DNA of 64,000 nt from Sorex araneus (GCF_027595985.1 NC_073307.1:120321678-120385677); one strand, 5' to 3'. Shown: positions 22,586-33,482, counted from the stretch's first letter. Notes: generated by a model from the letters alone, not told the origin. A program made the numbers and translations.

Positions 22586-23579
22586 GTTCGTGGCAGGGTC
22601 CAGGGGCCGTGAGCTCACAATCAGAGGGAAGCTGTCAGCGGTCTCTAGCTGCTGTGGAACGAAGGCTGAAGGCTCCATCTTCCCGAAGTGCTTCCCTGGC
22701 CTAGTTCTGTTACAAATTTCAACAGCCACTCAGCAGGCATCGTCCTGGTGTCAGACCGTTAACAGCACTCGAGAGACAGAGCAACAGGATGTGGTCCTGT
22801 CACAGGAGAAGGCATCGCTAGTGGGATGACAAGGTCCAACACAGCAGTGGAGAGCCCTGGGGAGAATGCAGGGAGTGAGCCGCAGATATGGGGGTGCCGG
22901 GGAGACAGAGGCTCGCCAGTGGAACTTTTATCAAAGGGGTTGTAGGAAAGCTAGGAGGGAGTTTAAGCAAAAGGGTGCCAGACGCCTGCTGAGCACAAAT
23001 TGCCTTCAGAATTTGTGCCGTGCTGGCTGCGTAGCTGTGAAGAAAGTCGGGATGTGCTGGAAAGAGTATTTTCTCCTCGGTTGTCCTGTGAGCAGACACA
23101 GTCCAGTGTGCACCACCAGGTTCCCTCCAGCCCCTCTGACTGCCTTTTCCTGCAGTGGTTGCCTGTTAGAATCATTGGCAAAAATTTGTGAAAAACCGTT
23201 TTCCTGGACTTGAGTGGAGCAGGCTGCAATTGGGCCAGTGTCTTTTTCAAAGGTCCAGGAAAGGCTGCAAACTCTAGTCCGCAGGGCGTTGTAAACTCCC
23301 ACACCTGCGGCTGTCAGGCACTGAGCAGGGTCCTGGGAGGAAGAGGAGAGGCACCGCGGTAGCCCATCTGCGCGCATTTACACCACTGGGGTGGCAGAAC
23401 CAACAAACATAGCGGCTGCGTCCAAAACCCCGAGGATTGACCGCCCCCTCAGCTGCAGATGGAATGCAATCGGGGAGACCCCACACCTTCCCGGGTGCAG
23501 ATCAGGTACAGGGTCCTCAGTGGGGCTGGTGAGCCTGCAGCTGCCGGGACCCTTGCCCAGTTCTCTAGGTGTACCTGTA

Positions 23580-24040
23580 GCCGCTGCCCCTCTCCGGAGC
23601 GCAGGTAGGGGCGAAGATCACACGCACGCACGCGCGCACGCTGCTCATGGAGTTGCGCCAGAACTTGGGAGTTGGCCCTGGTGCTGACGTCACCCTTGGA
23701 GAGGGTCACCAAGGGCTACCGGTTCCAAGGGCCATGCAGCTCCCGCGGGTCACCAGGGGCCGCGGGTTCCATGGGCAGTGCAGCTCCCGTGGGTGCCGTG
23801 GGCCGCGGGTTCAACGGGCCCATGGTACTGTTCCCGGAGCCGTCCTGATCCCGTGCGCTTTCTGCGCAGGGTCACCAAGCGCGGCCAGTGGCGCCAGCCT
23901 CCGGGGCTCGGAGAGTCTGGACGGAGGCGCCCTCCCGTTGTTGCGCGTTGCCCGTTGCGACTCTTGCGACTCCGGCTGGCTCCGAGTTCAGCACACCTGG
24001 GAGACCCAGCTCCGCGCCCAGACTTGAGGTGGGGGTCTGC
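23580..24040. promoter_or_regulatory. Orphan CpG island with perfect CRE
   Basis: CG-dense stretch between TMEM86A and the IGSF22 relics. It contains TGACGTCA at 23685-23692 and three tandem ~44-bp units (23695-23830) built on GGGTCACC…GCGGGTTCCA…GCAGCTCCCG. No conserved protein was recognised in any frame. It could be an enhancer, an alternative or non-coding promoter, or the remains of one. Confidence 0.5.
23695..23830. repeat. Three tandem ~44-bp units in CpG island
   Basis: Units start GGGTCACCAAGGGC, GGGTCACCAGGGGC and GGGTGCCGTGGGCC, each followed by CGGGTTC-like sequence and a GCAGCTCCCG or equivalent. Confidence 0.75.
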
Positions 24041-24239
24041 GATGTCTGCGATTCCTTTTCTGCCACCCCTCCCAGGTCCTTCGTCAAGCCTGGGGTTCAC
24101 AACCTCAGCCAGGGGCACAGCTTTTTCCAGTCCCGAGAGCCCTGGACCTCTTTTCTGTCCCGCAATTTCTGCCACCTGTGAGCTTTAAGCTGCTTTTAAC
24201 TCTTCACCCAAACTTTGCCCAAGCCCCAACCCCCCCACC

Positions 24240-24502
24240 CCTTCCTGGCACTGCGCTCTGCTTGGCTCTCATTTCCCCTTTCTCCCCTTCCCTGCCTCCC
24301 TCCCTCCTCCTTTGTCCCTCTCTCCTTTCTCCTTCTCCCTCCTCCCCTCTCCTTCTCTCCCCACCTCCTTCCACCCCCCCTCTCCCGCTCATTTCCTCCC
24401 CTCCTACCACTCCCCTTTTCTCCTCCCTCTTCCTCCCCTTTCCTCCTCTTCCTCCTTTCCATCCCCCTCTTCCTTCTCCTTTTCTGCTTTCCCCTGTCTA
24501 CT
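24240..24502. repeat. Pyrimidine-rich (CCT/CTT) tract
   Basis: About 260 bp almost purely C and T on the + strand, ending at a + strand SINE (24505). Open frames here are low-complexity Pro/Ser/Leu. Confidence 0.85.
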
Positions 24503-24504
24503 TT

Positions 24505-24715
24505 AGAGGACTGGAGCAATAGCACAGCGGGTAGGGCATTTGCCTTTGGCAGACCCAGGTTCGATTCCTCTGTCCCTCTTAGAGAGCCTGGCAAGCTACC
24601 CATGACGTATTTGATATGCCAAAAACAGTAACAAGTCTCATAATGGAGACTTTACTGGTGCCCGCTTAAACAAATCGATGAACAACTGGAGGACAGTGCT
24701 ACAGTGCTACTTTAG
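24505..24715 (+). mobile_element. SOR-like SINE, extended-3' variant
   Basis: tRNA-related half with GGTTCGATTCC, then AGAGAGCCTGGCAAGCTACC and TTTGATATGCCAAAAACAGT. GTCTACTTTAGAG / GCTACTTTAGAG flank it. Confidence 0.9.
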
Positions 24716-24967
24716 AGGATAGGGTCCACCTCCTTAATCTCACCCTACAGAGCACCACCTTTACCGACCCCCTACTCTCGCCCCAGCCTTTGCTTCCTTG
24801 GGTGTCCAGACCTCCACCCTCTTTTCCCTGCTTCCCTCCCACCCGCCTTCTCACCACAATGCTCTTCTGATTTCACTTCACATCTTGGGAACCCATAAAC
24901 CCTTATGTCATCTCTACCATCAAGGATCCAGGATATCACCCCCAAGTTCTCTGGCTCTCATTCTTCT

Positions 24968-25118
24968 TGTGGGGAGGTGGGGGACGATGCTCAGGGGCTA
25001 CTCATGGCTCTGGGCTCAGGAATCACTCCTAGTAGTGCTCGGGGGACCCTATGGGATACCAGGGATTCAACTCTGGTCCACCCTGTGCAAGGCCCTACCC
25101 GCTCTCACTCCAGCCTTC
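24968..25118 (-). mobile_element. SOR-like SINE
   Basis: ACGATGCTCAGGGGCTACTC and GGGACCCTATGGGATACCAG. Confidence 0.8.
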
Positions 25119-25499
25119 TGGCTGACTCTTGTTGACTAACCAGGTGTCCTTGGAGTCCCGTGGGTCACTGTCACTGAGTTTGGTCGGGGCCTCCATGGCA
25201 GTGCTGTGGGGAGTGAGCTGGTCCTATATACTTGCTGCTGGCGGAAGACACCCCGAGAAGCTACTGTGAGCTGCTTCATGATGGGCCCATCATCTGCCCT
25301 GGGGCTGCATCCAGGGGAGAGTCAGTGGACTGGGACCTCCCTGACCCCTTGCGGATAAGGGGTGACTGTGGACAATCTGAAACTGCCAAAGGTCCATCAG
25401 CCACCCTGGGGGTCCTGAGCTGCGGAGGAGGGCCAGGGCACATCTTTTCCACTGAGTCTCAGGCAGTGGATGGCTTAGAGCCAGGACTGAACTTCCTGA

Positions 25500-25672
25500 G
25501 CTGGAAGATAGTACAGGGAACAGAAGCCTGCCTTGCATATGCCCAATCCTAGTTTGATCCCTGGCACTACAGGACCCCTGAGTACAGAGTCTGGGTCGGG
25601 GTAGCCCTTGAATACTGCCAGATTTCCAGGTATGCCTATCAACCTCCCACCCCAACACACACACACACAGAA
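25500..25672 (+). mobile_element. SOR-like SINE, degenerate
   Basis: GCTGGAAGATAGTACAGGGA and TAGTTTGATCCCTGGCACTA. Confidence 0.6.
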
Positions 25673-25679
25673 CTATCGG

Positions 25680-25860
25680 TGCCAGAGCTGTAGCTGTAGA
25701 TATAGTGTTTGCCTGCATATGACCCCGGTTCCATCCCTGGTACCGCATATGGTCCTCCCAAGCCTGTGACAAATGATTTCCTGGGTGCAGAGCCAGGAGT
25801 AAGCCCTGAGCATCACCATGTTTACTCCTGCCCTCATACACACACCAAAAAAAAAAAATT
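25680..25860 (+). mobile_element. SOR-like SINE, old copy
   Basis: TACCGCATATGGTCCTCCCA and GTGCAGAGCCAGGAGTAAGC. Confidence 0.75.
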
Positions 25861-25894
25861 CCAAAAACTATTTCTAAAGTCTAGCCTGCCATTT

Positions 25895-26012
25895 ACTAGT
25901 CCTGTGAGCTTGGGCAAGTTGTCTTCTCTGAGCCCTATTTTCTCATTTGCAAATTAGGGCCAACAATAACGCATTGGAATATTGGGTAAAGTACCTGGCA
26001 CATCAGAACATC
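25895..26012 (+). mobile_element. MIR
   Basis: GTGAGCTTGGGCAAGTTGTC, CTGAGCCCTATTTTCTCATT and ACCTGGCACATCAG are MIR landmarks in order. Confidence 0.7.
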
Positions 26013-26184
26013 AATAAAAACTTAACCCCCCCCCCATTCTTGGGAGATTAGGCCTTTATCACAAAGCTTCCAGTCATCCCATAAGGTCACCCCTTTTTTT
26101 ATTGGGGTGAAACTGAGAAAAAGGGGGGATGAACTTATCTCTGTCTGCTCCTCCTACTTCTCTTCCCTCATCTGCTTTGTTGTT

Positions 26185-26310
26185 TTGAGCTTTTGTTTTG
26201 GCTGGGGGCCATTCCCAGCAGCTCAGGGCTTCGTCCTGGCTCTGTGCTCAGGGATAGAGTCCACCGACTCCAGGTGAACTTGACAGACTGCGTGGGGTAC
26301 TGGAGAGCAG
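26185..26310 (-). mobile_element. SOR-like SINE, degenerate
   Basis: CCATTCCCAGCAGCTCAGGG…CTGTGCTCAGGGATAGAG. Confidence 0.5.
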
Positions 26311-26497
26311 CCTTCCTGCTTTGCTGTCACTGGCCCACAGCTGCTGTCTGGGGACCATACTCTGCCCTAAACCCCGAAGTCCTTGGGCTGTAACTGCAGA
26401 AACAGAAACAAAAGCTTCATTCTAGCTCTCTGCCTCGAATCTTTAGGACATTGGGGGAAAAAAAGCAGAAATATTCTTTCCCATTAAAGTGACGGCT

Positions 26498-26679
26498 GGG
26501 GGCTGGAGCGATAGCACAGCGGGTAGGGCGTTTGCCTTGCACGCGGCCGACCCGGGTTCGAATCCCAGCATCCCATATGGTCCCCTGAGCACTGCTAGGG
26601 GTGATTCCTGAGTGCATGAGCCAGGAGCCATCCCTGTGCATCGCTGGGTGTGACCCAAAAAGCAAAAAAAAAAAAAAAA
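26498..26679 (+). mobile_element. SOR-like SINE, young copy
   Basis: Full length; target duplication AAAGTGACGGCTG on both sides. Confidence 0.96.
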
Positions 26680-27135
26680 GTGACGGCTGATGGAAGCCTC
26701 TCTAACCTCTCAGACAGCCTTAACTCTGTGGTGGATGGGGGTTCTCAAGCAGCAGAGGGGGGCTGGATTTTGGGGAATGTGAAGTGAGGCTTGCGGTCAG
26801 ACCTGCCACTTCCACTTGGATGGCATCGTGTGCCTCTCCACACTCCTATGGAACAGACATACACCCAGAAGCTCTAAGTAGGTGGTGAGGCCCTTGGAGT
26901 GGCCTTTGCCCTTGGGGCTGGCTTCCCCACCTGTGGTGGACACAGTCATTCTGCCAATCGCACGGAGGGTGGGGGGCAGTAAGCCCTGGATGGTGGTTGG
27001 AAATGGTAGTGGGGTTACTTAGGTGTACTTGAAGCTTTCCACCCCCCATTATCAAGAAGTTTCCTGATCACCAGGGATATGGTTCACCAGGGCAACTGGC
27101 TTGCATGTGTGAGGCCTTGGGTTCATTTTCCAGCA

Positions 27136-27205
27136 CCTCTCCCTCTGTCTCTCTGTCTCTGTCTCTCTGACTCTGTCTCTCTCTGTCTCTCTGTCTCTCT
27201 GTCTC

Positions 27206-27291
<86 letters not shown>
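27136..27291. repeat. (CTGT/CTCT)n then (CA)n microsatellite
   Basis: CTCTGT and CTGT units to 27258, then CA units to 27291. It begins where a SINE-like GCATGTGTGAGGCCTTGGGT segment ends. Confidence 0.9.
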
Positions 27292-27295
<4 letters not shown>

Positions 27296-27814
27296 GCGAA
27301 GCAAAAATAAAACAACACACAACCAAGAAAATAAACACAAAGAAGTCCCCTGCCAGATACGAGGGCAGTCTTGCCTCAAGTGGGCAGTGCCACATCTTGG
27401 TGGGGGGTGCGGGGGTGGGGTGCTGGAAAGTCCAGGGTGCAGTTGGGTGGGTGGGGGAGGGGGGAACTTGCCTTTAAAGACGGCCAATTTCCAGAGGAGT
27501 GCTGAATAATTTTTTTCTTTCCTTCTGAAAAGGAAGTGGTAGGCCAAATCCATTTGGGAGCCTTTGATCTAGTGCCAGGAGTCTGGCAGGCGGTTGAGTC
27601 AAAGGCCGAGAAAAGAGTGTGAGCACTGCAGCAGGCAGCCCGGGCATCTGGGGTCTGTGGTCAGGAGCGACTCATAGAGAAGGCCGGTCCCCACCCTGGT
27701 CACCATGTGATGCTCTGGTCAGACGCTGAGGTCAAATTTGGGGTCATCTGAGATGGAGACAGAGGTAGGGCCTAGAGAGCCTCTCCTCAAGACTCAGCTA
27801 TAAACCTCCTCTCC

Positions 27815-27985
27815 AGGGGGGCAGGGCAATAGGACAGCAGTAGGGCACTCACCTTGCATGCAGCAGACCTGGGTTTGAGTCCCAGTATCCCAACGACCCT
27901 CTGAACACCGCAAGGAGTAATCCCTAAGTACAGAGCCAGTGGGAGCTGTGAACATGGTTGGGTGTGGCCCCCAAACAAAAACCAA
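27815..27985 (+). mobile_element. SOR-like SINE
   Basis: ACCTTGCATGCAGCAGACCT GGGTTTGAGTCCC. Confidence 0.8.
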
Positions 27986-28029
27986 CCAACCCCTCCCCCT
28001 CTAAAGCCTTTCCAGCCAAGGAGTGATTT

Positions 28030-28130
28030 TCCCATGCATCTCTTTTTACTGGTTCCTAAGCTCTTGGAGGGCAGGTGTCTCTTTTGTTTTCATATCCCTA
28101 ATGTCTCCCTTGACACACATTTGGCACTCA
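28030..28130 (+). mobile_element. L2 3' end
   Basis: CTAAGCTCTTGGAGGGCAGG then TTTGGCACTCAG. Confidence 0.5.
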
Positions 28131-28234
28131 GTTTTTGTTTGTTGTTTTATGGGAAGCCCCTGGAATCATTGAGCTTTGTCCAGGCACAGATATAGATAAA
28201 GGCTTTTTTGGGGGGTGAGGCCGGGGGGAGGGGA

Positions 28235-28374
28235 GGGGCACACCTGGCAGTGTTCAGGGCTTGCTCCTGACTCCATTCTCAGGTCGCTTCTGTCAGGGAC
28301 TGGGGAGCCACATGTGGTATCTGGGATTGATGATAAGCTATGTTCCCTACCCACTGTCCCATCTCTCCAGCCCA
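28235..28374 (-). mobile_element. SOR-like SINE, old copy
   Basis: CACACCTGGCAGTGTTCAGG through TGTCCCATCTCTCCAGCCC. Confidence 0.75.
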
Positions 28375-28689
28375 GGATGGCTTTTTTTTTTTTTTCTCTT
28401 GAATGCAGCATCATCTGATTTTCCCTTGAAGGATGTGGTCTCGTGAAAAGGCTTGGACCTAGGAAGTTGGGCTGTAAGCTCCTGGTCCTCTCTGTGGCCT
28501 CAACTGGTGGCACGTTCTGGACTCCCGCCCCCAGCTAACTCCTCAGGCTCTGGAACCCCAGACAGGCTTACAGGCAGTAGCTGGCAGCAGTGTTTCTGCC
28601 TCTCTGCGAGGCTGCCAGCACGTGGCCTGAGATGGGGTCTCTGTGTGCTGGGATGGCTCCTTGGTGTGTCTTCAGCCCGCTTCTCACGG

Positions 28690-28738
<49 letters not shown>
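28690..28738. repeat. (GT)n microsatellite
   Basis: About 24 GT units. Confidence 0.9.
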
Positions 28739-28739
<1 letters not shown>

Positions 28740-28989
28740 TGTGTCAGCTCCTGCTGGGCTGGGAAGATGCTGGAGTTGAGCGATTCAGATGGGGTTCTGT
28801 GGTACAACAGACACCCAGACTCACCTTCACTCAAACCCATGCTCAGTTCCAACACTTGGTATCTCTGAGACCTTACTTCCAGGCCCTCTGTTCTAACTCC
28901 CTCCTCAGCCAGCTGTGTGCATTCAACCACCAGGTCTCTCACTACCTCAACATCTGTACCTTTGAAATAGTCTCCAAATATTTTTTCTT

Positions 28990-29125
28990 TTCTTTTGGTT
29001 TTGGAGCCATGCTCAGTGGTGCTCAGGGGTGAGCATCGGATCAGTGCTCTGGGCTTCCTCCCAGTGGTGCCTGGATTGAACCTGGGCCTCCTGTGTGTAA
29101 AACATGTGCTCCAGTCCATTGGGTT
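28990..29125 (-). mobile_element. SOR-like SINE, degenerate
   Basis: GAGCCATGCTCAGTGGTGCT and TGGTGCCTGGATTGAACCTG. Confidence 0.6.
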
Positions 29126-29889
29126 CCCTTTCATACCCCTGATCAACTTTTTTTGCCTCCTACCATGTCCTCTCGCTGTCTCTGACTTCCAGATTTTATT
29201 TGCTCACTTTCTCGTGTCCTGTGTATACACTTTCTCGTGTATCAGGGTGGCAGCCCCCAGAAAGTGGAGACCGTGGGATTCCACCTCTCCAGAGAGGAAT
29301 CCCTCTGTCGACTTGAACAGGCGCATTCCATATGTGCAGCTGAGCCACACCCGCTGCATGCAAAGCACTCAACCCAGTGGGGTATCGCTCTGGCCCTATG
29401 CCACAGCTCCTAATATTCTCTCTGCATATACTCCATCATGGAGATCAGTTAGGGCAGAGTAAAAAGTTATTAGCTGTCACAATTAAAATGCCAGTGTTGT
29501 CCAGGTTCTCTCTGGGAGAAAAAAAGAAAAGACTAGAATGGATTCAAGTTAATCCTTAAAATAACATCACCCTCTTGGATTCAGGATGATTTCTGGAATA
29601 GAGGAAACATTTGACCCCCAAACAGTGGGATGTGTGCGCTGGGGTGTACACAGTCCTGGATGGGCCCCGGCACGTGCTATCTGTGTGCGATCTGAAGGGG
29701 GAAACTTGAAGAATGCTTCCACAAATTACTTTTGGCTCTGACTCTGGAGTCTGCCTGTCTCCTGGGACAGCTGGAGAGATGGTCCCGTGGGACTTCCCCA
29801 CAGACCAGCAGTCCTCACTGGCTGAAGGCCCCCCAACACCTCCCATCCCCCCAGTTTCCCACTGAGCTCAGACAGGGCGATTTCACCCA

Positions 29890-30150
29890 GTGATGGAATT
29901 TTCTGCAAACACTTCCCCTGTGTCCTGTCACTCTTCTTCCTGAGTTGATTGCCAGGATAGGAAACTGGTAACCCTTCCCCTCTTTTACGTGGATGGTGGA
30001 GAATTTGGGGACTTTGGCATCCACCTTGCCTATCTTTATCCAGGACTTCTTGCCAACTGCTCTCCGTTCCACTGTGAACTGTGTCACAGGGCATCTGCTG
30101 TTGTCCTTTGGGGCCTTCCACTTGACGTGCACGCAGCTACCGGAGAACAT
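29890..30150 (-). pseudogene. IGSF22: IGSF22 fibronectin-III exon remnant
   Basis: Reads SCVHVKWKAPKDNSRCPVTQ, then FTVERRAVGKKSWIKIGKVD and KVPKFSTIHVKEGKGYQFPI LAINS, a near-complete FN3 domain. After LAINS the conserved continuation shifts frame (DTGEVFAENSIT is in another frame). It is the best-preserved piece of the locus. Confidence 0.75.
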
Positions 30151-30694
30151 TCCAGAACTCCACCCAGCCCTGCGAGGGCTCAAAGGGACACACAGAAGAC
30201 AGGTTCAGACGGCGGCTTCAGAGCAAAGGATCGGGAGGGCCTTGTCCCACCTGCCCTGAGCACAACCTCTCTAGGTTCTGAGCTCTCTGGACCCCCGGCC
30301 TGCGTCCACTACTCCTCTTAGATTCTGTCCCCTGAGTCTTCTGTCTCCCAGTGCACGTATAGATTGGAGAGCTGTGGGGTTCCTCTTTGCTTGATTCCCA
30401 TCCCAGAAGACAAGCTCTTCCCCTCCTCGGAGTTTCTAGAACTCTCCTCTCTCTGGAATGACAGTTGACCTTAATTAATTACCTAACTTTACCTTGTATC
30501 ACCTATCTACTCATCCATTTTTTGGACTGAAGGGCTGTTGGGGATCCTTCACCGGTGTGTCCCCAGCATACTTAGGTATGCAGGAGAGAAAAGGCTCAAG
30601 CTCCTAAATAATTGAACCCCCAATTTTTCTGTCTCTCCACCCCTGCAAGATGATGTGTGTGATGCTAATAGTACATGTGCTCTATTTAAAAAAA

Positions 30695-31337
30695 TTTTTT
30701 TTTCTCTAAGCCTAAAGCTTTATTTTAAATAACCTCCAGTGAAAATGGAGTGGGCCAATCACACCCCTTTCCTTATTGTATCAATTAACCAAAACAGGAA
30801 AGAAAAAGCACGCCCTGGAGCCAGCCTGCCAGCCCCTTGGGAGGGGCGGAGTACTGTTGAATGGGTGGCCTTGATCTTGTCCTGGCCAGAGCATCCTCTG
30901 TGGAGCCTTGATGGTTTCATTCACAGACACGATAAGGCACTGATCTGCACCATCTCCCAAATGAAGGCTTTAGAATTGTCAGTAATGTCCTCATGGTTGA
31001 TGTCCACCCCATACCACATGCCTTCCTGGGCATGCTGAGCCCACAGCTTATGGAGGATGTTTGTGGCATCAAAACCAGCATGGTCACACAGCTGGGATGA
31101 TTTCCAAGGCACATGCTCCCATCAACAGGCTGCTGCTTTCCTGGAATTGTCCTTGAGTAATTCCGCAGGTACTTGGAGAGCGCCATCTCAATGGCTCCAC
31201 TGCCAGCCAACACCAAGTCTTTCTTGCTGGCCTCCTGATGACCATGAAGGCATCGTACAGGGGCTGCTCCCTCCCCTCCAGAACTGCTCCAGCGCCACCT
31301 CGGAGGATGATGGTACAATATTGGCCCAGAGACAGCC
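30695..31337 (-). pseudogene. CCT7: CCT7 processed pseudogene, 5'-truncated
   Basis: Minus-strand reading matches the C-terminal third of chaperonin subunit eta (CCT7): [25 protein letters not shown], then after a frameshift near 31110 [40 protein letters not shown]. It has no introns, ends with AATAAA (30719-30724 on the minus strand) and a 9-A tail, and its 5' end stops at about residue 360 beside a SINE. These are marks of LINE-mediated retroposition. CCT7 belongs to the cytosolic chaperonin ring; this copy cannot encode it. Confidence 0.9.
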
Positions 31338-31543
31338 AGTTCTTTTTTTTTTTTTTGGCTTTTGGGCCACACCTGGTGGGTGCTTAGGAGTTACTCCTGA
31401 CTGTGTGCTCAAGAATTACTCCTGGCGGTGCTCAGGAGTGATGCTGGGGATTGAACTGAGGCCACATGTGATGGATGCCCAGGTCATATGTGATGCCCAC
31501 ATGCAAGGCTAGTGCCCTGCCCACTATACTGTCGCTCCAGTCC
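31338..31543 (-). mobile_element. SOR-like SINE abutting CCT7 pseudogene
   Basis: Poly-T then GGGCCACACCTGGTGGGTGC through ACTGTCGCTCCAGTCCC. It starts where CCT7 similarity stops. Confidence 0.85.
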
Positions 31544-31671
31544 CTGGAATATGTGTGCTCTAAAGCAAGTTCCCATAGATTTAAATTTAGATCTGCAGAA
31601 AAATCTAAAGCTAGATCTTCCCATAATCTAAATTCAGACTCATTCCAAATATCATTTGTACCTACATGTAC

Positions 31672-31798
31672 AGAGTGACCCCTGTACATCGTTGGGTGTG
31701 ACCCAAAAAGCAAAAAAAAAACAACCAAAAACTTACTTTCAAAAAACTGGGGGTGGGAGGTCTTTTGGGTCCCCCCTAGGGATGCTCAGGGCTTACTC
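31672..31798 (+). repeat. Local duplicate of 32290-32413
   Basis: Carries the last ~45 bp of a SINE plus its flank ACTTACTTTCAAAAAACTGG and GATGCTCAGGGCTTACTCCA, nearly identical to the second copy 620 bp downstream. Confidence 0.85.
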
Positions 31799-31885
31799 CA
31801 TATGCCAAAAGCAGTAACAAGTCTCACAATGGAGACGTTACTGGTGCCGGCTTGAGCAAATAGATGAACAATGGGATGACCTACA
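31798..31885 (+). mobile_element. SOR-like variant 3' module
   Basis: CCATATGCCAAAAGCAGTAA then GGAGACGTTACTGGTGCC; no tRNA-related half. Confidence 0.75.
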
Positions 31886-31929
31886 TTACCATTTGCCCTC
31901 CCCTCACTCCATTAAAAAAAAAGAAAGAG

Positions 31930-32050
31930 TCCACACTCAATAGTGCTGTGGAGGGGGCAGCCAGGGCCACTCCCGGCAGTGCCAAGGGTGGGACTTTCAT
32001 TATCAGGGATTGACTCAGGGCCTTGCATGTGGTAAACATCCCTGGCTCCT
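31930..32050 (-). mobile_element. SOR-like SINE, degenerate
   Basis: CAGGGCCACTCCCGGCAGTG then CAGGGCCTTGCATGTGG. Confidence 0.4.
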
Positions 32051-32162
32051 TGGTTCATTTTATTCCCAGCTCCTATACTCCCTACTAACCTCACCTCTGT
32101 CCCTAAGTTCCATTTTTTTAACCTTATTAAAGAAAAAAACCACTTATTTTAAACCTTACTTT

Positions 32163-32337
32163 CAGGGCTGGAGTGATAGTATAGTGGGTAGGGTGTTTGC
32201 CTTGCACACAGCCGGCCCGGGTTTGATCCCAGCATCCCATACGGACCCCCGAGCATCGCCAGGCGTAATTCCTTTGTGCATGTGCCAAGAGTGACCCCTA
32301 TACATCGCCAGGTGTGACCCAAAAAGCAAAAAAAAAA
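32163..32337 (+). mobile_element. SOR-like SINE
   Basis: Full length; CTTACTTTCA on both sides. Confidence 0.93.
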
Positions 32338-32413
32338 CCAAAAACTTACTTTCAAAAAACTGGGGTCGGGGGGGTCTTTTGGGTCGCCCCTAGTGATGCT
32401 CAGGGCTTACTCC
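32290..32413 (+). repeat. Local duplicate of 31672-31798
   Basis: Original-looking copy: here the SINE is complete (32163-32335) and keeps its target duplication CTTACTTTCA. Confidence 0.85.
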
Positions 32414-32545
32414 AGGCTCTGTGCTGAGGGCTCCTAGCAGTACTCGGGGACCCATCTGCAGTGGTGGGTTTGAATCAGGGTTGACTATGTGCCAGACCAG
32501 GGGCTTAATCCCTGTATTAGCTGTGCAGCCTCTTCCGTCCCATCA
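32375..32545 (-). mobile_element. SOR-like SINE, old copy
   Basis: TAGTGATGCTCAGGGCTTAC and GTTTGAATCAGGGTTGACTA. Confidence 0.7.
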
Positions 32546-32959
32546 GCCCTTAACTGCCAGTCAACAGCAACCGGAGAGGAAACATGAGAAAAGGCCTATT
32601 GTGAGCTGCGTGAATCAGCCCGCTACAGACGGGAGATGAAGTGTAGGAAGTTAGCTGGCCTGCCCAAGGCTACCTCATTAGAAAGGTCGCTTTCCAGTGG
32701 CTTCCGCTGCAGAACCTACACTCCAGCCCAACCCATTCTCAGTCCAGTCCTCAACTCTATCCTCAGCCTCCCTCCAGCCTGCTTTTGGCTAGAGCAGCTG
32801 GGCAGCTGGTGCCTCCAGCCCAGCCCAGCCCCACCCAGCCAGGTACTGGCCCCACCAGCCTGCTGAGGGCATGTGGCAGAGGCTGGGCTGTGATCATTCT
32901 CCCCCCTCCCTGCTCCATCCCTCCCTGCACGCTGCTCCACACGCTGCCCATGTGGGGCC

Positions 32960-33017
32960 ACTGTCATTTAAAAAAATATTTTTAATGAAACACTGAGATA
33001 CAATTATATCCATTGCC
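32960..33017 (-). mobile_element. Short L1 3' end fragment
   Basis: TTAAAAAAATATTTTTAATG then AAACACTGAGATACAATTAT resembles the reverse complement of the L1 3' terminus seen elsewhere in the window. Confidence 0.35.
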
Positions 33018-33025
33018 ATTCTCTT

Positions 33026-33202
33026 TTTTTCTTTTTTCTTTTTGGGTCACACCGGGCGATGCACAGGGGTTACTCCTGGCTTTGCACTCAGGAATTACTC
33101 CTGGTGGTGCTCAGGGGACCATATGGGATGCTGGGAATCGAACACGGGTCGGCTGCGTGCAAGGCAAACACCCTCCTCACTGTGCTATCGCTCCAGCCCC
33201 AT
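33026..33202 (-). mobile_element. SOR-like SINE at end of IGSF22 remnant C
   Basis: Full length. Imperfect target duplication ATCCATTGCCATTCT / ATCCACCGTCATTCT lies at the very end of the Ig sequence. Confidence 0.93.
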
Positions 33203-33204
33203 CC

Positions 33205-33482
33205 ACCGTCATTCTTGATCCTGAACAGGACCACACTGCCATCCTCACACATGGAGCCTGAATGGTGAGTAGTGCCTGCTTTCCCCAGCTCCTTGCAAGG
33301 ATATGTGTTCCTTCTCTGGCACCTCCACGCCCACCTTGTACTTTGTCATTTGGGCAAGAGATTGGCCCAGAAAAGCACCTTGAGGATTGCTGTCTGACAC
33401 ACCTTCGTGGTGATGGGATGAATCTCTTCAGCAGCTTCATCTGACTCAGTGGACTTTAGGGTCCCTATTTCCCAGCGAAGGT
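33205..33482 (-). pseudogene. IGSF22: IGSF22 Ig-domain exon remnant C, several frameshifts
   Basis: Three frames each hold consecutive parts of one Ig domain: EEIHPITTKV, AILKVLFWANLLPK, then YKVGVEVPEKEHISLQGAG, then ALLTIQAPCVR and GSVVLFRIKNDGG. Reconstruction needs at least two frame changes, so it cannot be translated as it stands. Confidence 0.65.

Larger units (their letters stand above)
20730..23575. other. Intergenic DNA downstream of TMEM86A
   Basis: Mostly unique GC-moderate sequence with one old SINE (21505-21660) and an L2/MIR fragment. IGSF22 3' exons would be expected here, but none was recognised. Confidence 0.55.

Noticed and set aside
23778-24188. 136-codon + strand frame in the orphan CpG island
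   Set aside because: No recognisable domain, starts inside tandem repeats, and open frames are expected in such GC-rich sequence.
24178-24631. Pro/Ser/Leu-rich frames on the + strand and Glu/Arg/Gly-rich frames on the - strand
   Set aside because: Low-complexity polypyrimidine tract.
25140-25260. Possible further IGSF22 FN3 exon on the minus strand (frame with PNSVTVTHGTPRTPG)
   Set aside because: Only a short FN3-like string, with no downstream strands or splice sites that could be supported.
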